Part shown: piece after piece, positions 25,960 to 32,400 of the stretch
Layout: each line of letters opens with the position of its first letter
How positions within the stretch are numbered: the first letter of the stretch is position 1
From: Patescibacteria group bacterium
Lineage (GTDB): Bacteria > Patescibacteriota > Microgenomatia > UBA12405
DNA: 32,400 bases
Reading direction: 5' to 3'
Assembly (NCBI GenBank): GCA_018818185.1
Contig: JAHISL010000025.1
Location: 1-32,400, forward strand
Translations under genes and position numbers: made by a program
Notes under the pieces: model-generated
Database searches by the model: none
What the model saw: only the letters and a program-made list of their open reading frames with translations
Told to the model about the DNA's origin: nothing

Positions 25960-28215
25960 ATGTCTGATATTGCTTCGCTTTGGAAAATTTTAGAAATCCG
26001 TCTACCTCAAGAAAACGAGTTCACTCCCGAGTCCATGTCTTCTCTTCTAAGCAACTTTGTCCAAATGAGCCACAAATCATTTTTCAACCGTATCTTTGGC
26101 AAAAAAACAACCATCACCTCCTTAGAAATCGTTCTTCTCGATGGACAAATTCATTTCTATGTCACCATTCCCGCCGCCAATTTCGAGTTTTTTCGTGCTC
26201 AAATCCTCGCCCAATACCCCACCGCCATCACCAAAGAATCAAAAGACTATTTAGATAGATTAGTGGATAAAAGCGGAGTAAACAATTTTTCGGAGCACAG
26301 CGAACGCGAAGGCGTAGCCAAGCCCGTAGGTAGCGAGCACCGCAAAAATTCGTTTACAAACGAATTATCCATGAGCCAATTAACTCTTGCCCGTCCCTAT
26401 ACCTACCCCCTCAAAACCAACCGTGATTTTCGTGACACCGACCCCCTGGCCTCAGTTCTTTCTCCCCTGGCTCGCTCCGCCCAATCCCAAGATTTTTTTG
26501 TTTACCAAATTCTCCTTTCCGCCCCTCCAAAAAATTGGCAATCGTCAATTATCTCCGTCATTCAAAACGGCATTGTTGTCGACAAGGAAAAAGGTTTTCG
26601 CCAAGCCCATCCCGACAAACAAGTTTTCGAAACCAAAATTCAATACCCTGGTCTATTAACCCAGATAAATCTTCTTAGTAACAACCCTTCGCTATTAAAC
26701 TCCATTTCTTCCTCTTTTGGTATCTACACCTCCCCCAGAGGCAACTTTATCAAGCCCTCTTCCCCCTCCTTTCTATACAAAAGAAACCTCAAAAAATCAA
26801 TTTTTCATCGATCTTTTTTACCCGGTCTTTCGACACAAATTTTGAATGTTGAGGAACTTTCTGCTCTTTGGCATTTTCCCACCTCGCTCACCAAGCTCCC
26901 CAACATCGCCTGGGGCAAAAATCTTTTCTCTGACCCTCCCGAAAACCTTCCTGCCGCTACTAATCTCGACGACGCCGCCAAGGAGAAAATCACCTTTTTT
27001 GCCAAAACCGAATTTCATAATCAAGATACCATCTTTGGCATCAAAGAAGGTGAGGATCGCCGCCGCCACACCTACATTATCGGAAAATCTGGTACCGGAA
27101 AAACCACCCTCATTGCCAACATGGCCATCGACGATATTCGTAAAGGTCGAGGTGTCGCCGTTATCGATCCACATGGCGATTTGTGCAACACTATTCTCGA
27201 CTACATTCCCGCCTCTCGTATCAATGATTGTTGTTATTTCAATCCTGCAGATCCAGATTATGTTTATCCTCTCAATGTCCTTGAAGCCCAAAACGAGTCT
27301 CAAAAAGAGCTTGTTGCCTCTGGCGTCATCTCAATTTTTAAGAAACTTTACGGCAATGTCTCCTGGGGACCCCGTCTAGAACACATTCTTCGCAATGCAG
27401 TTTTAACCCTCGTCAATACACCTGGCTCAGATCTAACTCATGTTGTTGAAATATTAACTCACAAAGAATATCGTAATCAGGTTGTCGCCGGCCTCAAAAA
27501 CCAAACCCTAAAAAATTTCTGGATTAATGAATATGACCGGATGGATGCCAAATTCCAAAATGAAGCTATTTCTCCCATTCTCAACAAAGTTGGTCAGTTT
27601 ATTTCCTCCACCAATATTAGAAACACCATTGCCCACCCCAAATCAAAGATTCGTATCGAAGACATTATGAACGAGAAGAAAATCCTTATCGCCGATCTTT
27701 CCACCGGAAAATTAGGTGAAGATAACTCTGCTCTTCTCGGCGCCATGTTAATTACTCAAATCCAGCTTTCTGCTATGAACCGCGTTTTCCAAGGCGAGTC
27801 AGAACGTTCTGATTTTTATCTTTATGTCGACGAATTCCAAAACTTTGCCACCGAAGCCTTCATCAAAATCCTCTCTGAAGCTCGGAAATTTAAACTAAAC
27901 CTTATTGTCGCCAATCAATATATGGCCCAGCTTGATCGTCCTATCCAAGATGCTCTATTTGGAAACGTTGGCTCCCTCCTCTCCTTTGTCGTCGGCAATC
28001 AAGATGCTTATCTTCTCAGCAAAGAATTTGGCCCAAAATTCCCCCCCGAAGACCTAGTAAAAATTGGAAAATACCAGATTATTTGCAAACTTAGTATCGA
28101 TTCCGAAACCCAAAATCCTTTTTACGCCACCACTCTCTCACCTCTTTCCTGTAAAAACCAGGGTCGCGACAAACTAATTCGCACTTCCCAAGAACGTTGG
28201 GGTAAAGTAAAATAG
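25960..28215 (+). CDS. VirD4/TraG/HerA-like conjugation-type ATPase
   Basis: TYIIGKSGTGKTTLIANMAIDDIRKGRGVAVIDPHGDL (Walker A), FYLYVDEFQNFATEAFIKILSEARKFKLNLIVANQYMAQL (Walker B and sensor). Confidence 0.9.
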   Translation: MSDIASLWKILEIRLPQENEFTPESMSSLLSNFVQMSHKSFFNRIFGKKTTITSLEIVLLDGQIHFYVTIPAANFEFFRAQILAQYPTAITKESKDYLDRLVDKSGVNNFSEHSEREGVAKPVGSEHRKNSFTNELSMSQLTLARPYTYPLKTNRDFRDTDPLASVLSPLARSAQSQDFFVYQILLSAPPKNWQSSIISVIQNGIVVDKEKGFRQAHPDKQVFETKIQYPGLLTQINLLSNNPSLLNSISSSFGIYTSPRGNFIKPSSPSFLYKRNLKKSIFHRSFLPGLSTQILNVEELSALWHFPTSLTKLPNIAWGKNLFSDPPENLPAATNLDDAAKEKITFFAKTEFHNQDTIFGIKEGEDRRRHTYIIGKSGTGKTTLIANMAIDDIRKGRGVAVIDPHGDLCNTILDYIPASRINDCCYFNPADPDYVYPLNVLEAQNESQKELVASGVISIFKKLYGNVSWGPRLEHILRNAVLTLVNTPGSDLTHVVEILTHKEYRNQVVAGLKNQTLKNFWINEYDRMDAKFQNEAISPILNKVGQFISSTNIRNTIAHPKSKIRIEDIMNEKKILIADLSTGKLGEDNSALLGAMLITQIQLSAMNRVFQGESERSDFYLYVDEFQNFATEAFIKILSEARKFKLNLIVANQYMAQLDRPIQDALFGNVGSLLSFVVGNQDAYLLSKEFGPKFPPEDLVKIGKYQIICKLSIDSETQNPFYATTLSPLSCKNQGRDKLIRTSQERWGKVK
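26265..26370. repeat. Long imperfect palindrome inserted in frame in the ATPase gene
   Basis: GGATAA...GTAAACAATTTTTCGG.GC.C.GCGA ... TAGCGAGCACCGCAAAAATTCGTTTAC...TTATCC. Confidence 0.6.
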
Positions 28216-28218
28216 CTA

Positions 28219-28713
28219 ATGCCAGACACAGAACCTGTTAATATCGTCAACGAACTTAGACAAGAAGTAAAAACGGAAGAAACACTTAGAAAAAGGCATC
28301 AATTTAACGCCGTTGCCAATGCCTCCGCCGTCGTTGAACAACATGTAAATAAAATAAATGTCGCCTCCAAAGTTGAATGTGCCTTTTGGGGACTATATTC
28401 ATACCTAGAGTCAATTTACCCCAACCAAACCCTAGAGCAAATCGAAGACAAAGCAAGTCAGATACTCACATTCGATAGATCAGAAGACCCAGAACTTTTT
28501 TTTCAACAACAATCGATAATTCGACAACATCCCAATTCATCCATCATCGGTATCACCGCCCACATTCTCACACAACAAAAAAGAACCAATGAAATTAACC
28601 CCAAAATCCTAAATCCTTCACCAGAAATGCTTAAAAACTTCAAAAAAAGTCTCGGCGAACCAAACCCTGAACTAGTCGGCAAAGCCCTCGACCTCGCAAC
28701 TCACGATAATTAA
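28219..28713 (+). CDS. Hypothetical protein downstream of the ATPase
   Basis: 164-aa ORF, 3 nt after the ATPase stop. Confidence 0.55.
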   Translation: MPDTEPVNIVNELRQEVKTEETLRKRHQFNAVANASAVVEQHVNKINVASKVECAFWGLYSYLESIYPNQTLEQIEDKASQILTFDRSEDPELFFQQQSIIRQHPNSSIIGITAHILTQQKRTNEINPKILNPSPEMLKNFKKSLGEPNPELVGKALDLATHDN

Positions 28714-28818
28714 CCTCAAACTCCTTATTCTAACCTTTTTGTGCTCAAGATCACAGCTATTGAATTAGATATCTCACTCTTGCTACACTCATCCATTACT
28801 TATTTCTTATATATAAGT

Positions 28819-29016
28819 ATGGCCTTATCGATAGTAGAAGCATTACAAAGAATTTATCAAACAGGTGGATACATCGTCGATAGTAAAGAAGCATGTCAGG
28901 ACTGCACCTCTCAACCAGCATGTCGTCAAGTTTCAAGAACTGAACACACTAAAATTTCTCCCGGATCCCCAACCTGTCAAAGAGTAACCTCTGCAGAGGC
29001 AGAATCTCGAAAGTAA
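28819..29016 (+). CDS. Small Cys-containing protein
   Basis: MALSIVEALQRIYQTGGYIVDSKEACQDCTSQPACRQ; AT-rich -10-like sequence just upstream. Confidence 0.45.
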   Translation: MALSIVEALQRIYQTGGYIVDSKEACQDCTSQPACRQVSRTEHTKISPGSPTCQRVTSAEAESRK

Positions 29017-29075
29017 TCTTGCCACTCCCTCAATCCATTTCCACCCTCGCTTTGATTTTAAGTTCAATTTGCCCC

Positions 29076-29104
29076 TTGACAGCATTATAAGACAGTCCTA
29101 TAGT
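29076..29104 (+). promoter_or_regulatory. Promoter TTGACA-N17-TATAGT
   Basis: -35 at 29076-29081, -10 at 29099-29104, upstream of three small ORFs. Confidence 0.7.
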
Positions 29105-29136
29105 TATATTAATTAAACATTATTTATTAAAATAAA

Positions 29137-29304
29137 ATGTCAAAAGAAACTATAGGACATAAACCAACCGATACAGCCAATATGCCCGAATTAAGGCGAG
29201 ATATTATAGAAGCTAGATTCATTCCTCGACTTAATCAAGCCGACTCCATGCTCAATCAGGCTACATACGGTAAAGTAGACTTTATTGCTTCTATCTTAGC
29301 TTAA
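29137..29304 (+). CDS. Small ORF (55 aa), absent from the supplied track
   Basis: MSKETIGHKPTDTANMPELRRDIIEARFIPRLNQADSMLNQATYGKVDFIASILA; follows the promoter. Confidence 0.5.
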   Translation: MSKETIGHKPTDTANMPELRRDIIEARFIPRLNQADSMLNQATYGKVDFIASILA

Positions 29305-29333
29305 ATATTATTCATTAACCCATAACAAAACAT

Positions 29334-29474
29334 ATGTCTAAAGAACAATCATTTTTTTACAAAGAAACACCAGCAGGCCGAAATAATCTTCGTGACGAAT
29401 TTGGTCAAGCCTACACTCCTGACCCTATCACCCCCGTCCAATCTCGCCAATCCCTAATTATTAAAGAAAAATAA
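29334..29474 (+). CDS. Small ORF (46 aa), absent from the supplied track
   Basis: MSKEQSFFYKETPAGRNNLRDEFGQAYTPDPITPVQSRQSLIIKEK. Confidence 0.5.
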   Translation: MSKEQSFFYKETPAGRNNLRDEFGQAYTPDPITPVQSRQSLIIKEK

Positions 29475-29478
29475 ACCT

Positions 29479-29730
29479 ATGCCTCCCAGAACCAGTCAAG
29501 AACAGCTTAGACAAAGAACAGAGAAAAGAAGTAATCGTTTTCCCGCTCAGCCTCAAACTCAAGCCGAAACTCCGGTTGCCAGGCATGAACGCATTGAGGA
29601 AAACCTCCTCAAAATTCCAACTCACATGGCATCTGAACCAAAACCCATCGGAGATGTTACCTTTCTTGATGTTCGCCAAAGAGCTGGTACTTCAAAAGGA
29701 AAACGACCAACACCACCAAAACGTCCTTAA
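29479..29730 (+). CDS. Small hydrophilic hypothetical protein
   Basis: 83-aa ORF immediately after the preceding small ORF. Confidence 0.45.
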   Translation: MPPRTSQEQLRQRTEKRSNRFPAQPQTQAETPVARHERIEENLLKIPTHMASEPKPIGDVTFLDVRQRAGTSKGKRPTPPKRP

Positions 29731-31707
29731 CTACGGCTTTTTCCAGCTAGCCCACTTACATTTCGGGTAATCACTACATCCAAAAAACTTTTTTCCACTC
29801 TTCGTTTTCTTAATTACCCCTTCCTTTCCACATTCCGGACAGGCAAATCCCGCCATTTCCCTAAACGGTGCCGTATATTTACAATCTGGGAACAAAGAAC
29901 AGGATATAAATTTTCCAAATCTCCCCACCCTAATCACCAAATCCCCTTCTTTACATAAGGGGCACTTTTCCCCTGTTTTTTCCACCGCCACCTTAACTCT
30001 TTCCGCGTGATCTTCCACATTTTTCAACTCTTTTTCAAAACCCTTCCAAAAATCCTTCATCATTTTTCTCCAATCTGCCTTCCCCAAAGCCACCTTATCC
30101 AAATCTGTTTCCATCTCTGCTGTAAAAGGCAATGACAAAACCTTGGGAAAATTCTTTGTTAAAAACTCATTCGCCGCTATACCTAAGCTCGTCGGTTTAA
30201 ACCTACCCTCTTCTCGATCCACGTACTGTCGATTGATAATCGTTGAAATAATCGGTGCATATGTCGACGGTCTACCAATTCCTTGTTTTTCCATCGCCGC
30301 CACCAAGGAAGCATCAGAATACCTCGGCATCGGATTTGTTTCGGTTTCCGTTACATTAATTTTCTTCGCTGCAATTTTCTCATCAACTTTTAGTTCTGGC
30401 AACAATTGATCCTCATGTTTTTCACCTGAAATTCGGTAAAAACCATCAAAGACAACCCTTAAACCATTGGCTTTAAATAATGCTTCATTATTAATCAGCT
30501 CCACACTATTACTCTCCATCTTGGCCACTGCCCCCTGAGTTGCCACTGCCCTCTTCCAAATCAATTGATACAGTTTCAGTTCTTTGCTGTCCAGATTTCT
30601 AGGTTCCACCTCTGCCACCTTAGTTGGTCTAATTGCCTCGTGTGCCTCTTGGGCATTTTTAGAATTATTTTTATATACCCGAACAGTAGGCGATAAATAC
30701 TCACTACCATATTCCTTTTCAATAAAATTTCTAAATTCTCCCACTGCCTTATCCGATAAATACACCGAATCAGTTCGGTGATAGGTAATCAAGCCTTGTT
30801 CATATAATCTCTGAGCCAAAGTCATTGTTTGTTTACCCGACCAACCAAAACGCCTCGCTCCGGCTTGTTGCAACTTCGAGGTTGTATACGCCGGTAAAGG
30901 TGATCGACTCACTTCTCTCACATTCACCCTTGCTACTGTGAATTCTTTTTCCAAAGAATCAGTAAATTTTTTTGCCTGTTCCTTCGTCGAAAATAGAGAC
31001 TTTGAGTAGCTATATTCACCATCAAACAAGTTGACCTTAGTACTTTCAATAAAATTTTTGCCCTTTATTTTTTGTAATTCAGCCTCAAAATTTTCTCCTT
31101 TTTTGAAACTAGCCCCAATCCTGAAAAATTTCTCTCGGGAAAATGCTTCAATCTCTCTTTCTCTTTCACATATTAATCTCACCGCCACAGATTGCACCCT
31201 TCCTGCCGACAAACCACGACGAACCTTTCTCCACAAAACTGGCGACAAGGAATACCCCACCACTCGGTCCAAAACCCTTCTTCCTTGTTGGGCATTAACC
31301 AAATCCATATCGATCTTTTTTGCCTTACCCAAAGCCTCTTCTACAGCTTCCTTGGTAATTTCGTGAAACACCACTCGTGAAATTTTATTCTCATCAACCT
31401 TTTTCTTTTGCCCTTCAGTCAAAAGCCATTTTACATGCCAAGCAATTGCCTCTCCTTCGCGGTCAGGGTCGGAAGCCAAATAAATTTCATTTGCCCCTGC
31501 CGATAATTTTCCCAATTCAGACACCACCGCTTTCTTTTTTGGATCAATTACATAATCAACCGTAAATTTTTTTAAATCAACTCCCATCTTACTACTCGGC
31601 AAATCTCGAAAATGTCCCACCGTCGCCATCACCTCAAAACCACTCCCCAAATATTTAGAAATAGTTCTCGCCTTAGTTGGCGATTCCACAATTAATAGCT
31701 TTTTCAT
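29731..31707 (-). CDS. topA: DNA topoisomerase I
   Basis: MKKLLIVESPTKARTISKYLG, LASDPDREGEAIAWH, RRFGWSGKQTMTLAQRLYEQGLITYHRTDS, GRPSTYAPIISTI, two C4 zinc ribbons. Start moved to the conserved MKKLLIVESPTKA. Confidence 0.97.
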   Translation of the reverse strand: MKKLLIVESPTKARTISKYLGSGFEVMATVGHFRDLPSSKMGVDLKKFTVDYVIDPKKKAVVSELGKLSAGANEIYLASDPDREGEAIAWHVKWLLTEGQKKKVDENKISRVVFHEITKEAVEEALGKAKKIDMDLVNAQQGRRVLDRVVGYSLSPVLWRKVRRGLSAGRVQSVAVRLICEREREIEAFSREKFFRIGASFKKGENFEAELQKIKGKNFIESTKVNLFDGEYSYSKSLFSTKEQAKKFTDSLEKEFTVARVNVREVSRSPLPAYTTSKLQQAGARRFGWSGKQTMTLAQRLYEQGLITYHRTDSVYLSDKAVGEFRNFIEKEYGSEYLSPTVRVYKNNSKNAQEAHEAIRPTKVAEVEPRNLDSKELKLYQLIWKRAVATQGAVAKMESNSVELINNEALFKANGLRVVFDGFYRISGEKHEDQLLPELKVDEKIAAKKINVTETETNPMPRYSDASLVAAMEKQGIGRPSTYAPIISTIINRQYVDREEGRFKPTSLGIAANEFLTKNFPKVLSLPFTAEMETDLDKVALGKADWRKMMKDFWKGFEKELKNVEDHAERVKVAVEKTGEKCPLCKEGDLVIRVGRFGKFISCSLFPDCKYTAPFREMAGFACPECGKEGVIKKTKSGKKFFGCSDYPKCKWASWKKP

Positions 31708-31775
31708 AAAATACAGTCTACACCCTTTATAATTGCCTATTGTAACATTACCCCTCTGCTTGTCCGTCCAGAGCT

Positions 31776-32207
31776 TTAACCAAGGTAAGTCAGGTCGTCC
31801 ACCTCCAGCAAAGGTGTCGCCCCCTGTTTTATCAACCAATTTGTTGCCCAACTTCCCTCATCAGTTATTCTCCCAGGTACACAAAAAACATTCTTCCCTT
31901 TATCAATAAAATTCTCTGCCAAAAGAATTGTCCCACTTCTTTCACCACCTTCAATTATCACCAATAAATCGGAATATTCAGCGATTTTATCATTAAGTAT
32001 CTGAAAATTATTTCCCTCAAAAACTCGGCATCTTATCTTTAATTCCTGACATTTTTTAAAAATTTCACTATTACAACCAGACACCCTAATTGTCACAATT
32101 TCCAAATCCATAACTCTTAATTCATAATTCTTAGTTAACAATTTATTTATTACCTCTTTTCCGTAATTACTCATTTTTCTACTTCCCACCACCGCCACCT
32201 TTTTCAT
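31776..32207 (-). CDS. Short DprA/Smf-like protein
   Basis: VAVVGSRKMSNYGKEVI ... SDLLVIIEGGERSGTILLAENFIDKGKNVFCVPGRITDEGSWATNWLIKQGATPLLEVDDL. ATG overlaps the upstream stop (TGATG). Confidence 0.8.
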   Translation of the reverse strand: MKKVAVVGSRKMSNYGKEVINKLLTKNYELRVMDLEIVTIRVSGCNSEIFKKCQELKIRCRVFEGNNFQILNDKIAEYSDLLVIIEGGERSGTILLAENFIDKGKNVFCVPGRITDEGSWATNWLIKQGATPLLEVDDLTYLG

Positions 32208-32400
32208 CAACGCACCTCCCCTTCCACATATCTTGGTACTAAAGTTTCCGGCTCATTAAACCATTCCTTCAAAATATCCCCCACAATTGGAGCTGCCACA
32301 TCACTTCCCTCTCCTCCTCTTTCAACCAACACCGTTATCGAAATCTGCGGACTATCTGCCGGGGCAAAAGCCGTCAACCAGGCATGAGTATCATGACTAC
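32207..32400 (-). CDS. Penicillin-binding protein transpeptidase C-terminus, partial
   Basis: Reverse frame reads SHDTHAWLTAFAPADSPQISITVLVERGGEGSDVAAPIVGDILKEWF. Confidence 0.85.
   Translation of the reverse strand, partial: SHDTHAWLTAFAPADSPQISITVLVERGGEGSDVAAPIVGDILKEWFNEPETLVPRYVEGEVR

Noticed and set aside
26818-27303. 161-aa antisense ORF inside the ATPase gene
   Set aside because: Shadow ORF opposite a strongly supported coding frame with Walker motifs; same for most other antisense ORFs in the track.
29095-29158. 11-bp perfect inverted repeat GTCCTATAGTT...AACTATAGGAC around the first small ORF start
   Set aside because: An 11-bp match within about 60 nt is expected by chance at this scale, and the left arm overlaps the -10 so it would not be in the transcript.
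1-32400. CRISPR array, rRNA genes, IS transposases
   Set aside because: No regularly spaced direct repeats, no rRNA-like stretches and no transposase ORFs seen.

Overview
AT-rich, mostly minus-strand bacterial window with the standard code (TGA used as stop). It looks like a Candidate Phyla Radiation / Patescibacteria (Microgenomates-like) chromosome; that placement is inference from gene style. Recognisable genes: an Erm/KsgA-type rRNA methyltransferase, HAD hydrolase, L-lactate permease, DUF167, archaeal-style AbrB-PhoU, XRE regulator with membrane partner, NUDIX, tRNA-Asn, Phd/RelE toxin-antitoxin pair, VirD4/HerA-like ATPase, TopA, a short DprA and a PBP C-terminus. Two regions stand out. 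(1) An accessory island (about 9.4-17.09 kb) ends with a large serine recombinase whose 3' end overlaps tRNA-Asn antisense. It carries a TM / DUF4145-like / EVE-PD-(D/E)XK operon and a HEPN-like protein, a candidate defence cargo. (2) A block of uncharacterised genes (17.2-25.3 kb) contains two similarly built minus-strand modules (about 20.31-21.07 kb and 24.25-24.89 kb). Each has a structured leader with a GAAA-capped hairpin, a shared AAGAGYACTTTAA block, unrelated small ORF cargo, a GC-rich hairpin followed by an A/C-rich tract, and a 14-16 bp complementary sequence that could close the module by long-range pairing about 36-37 nt before the next gene. Unpaired positions in several helices become G.U only on the minus strand, which favours a minus-strand structured RNA. 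The window also shows a recurrent '-10 / 6 nt / ATG' layout implying leaderless transcription at about eight or more genes. No homology search or folding software was run; all calls are from reading the sequence.
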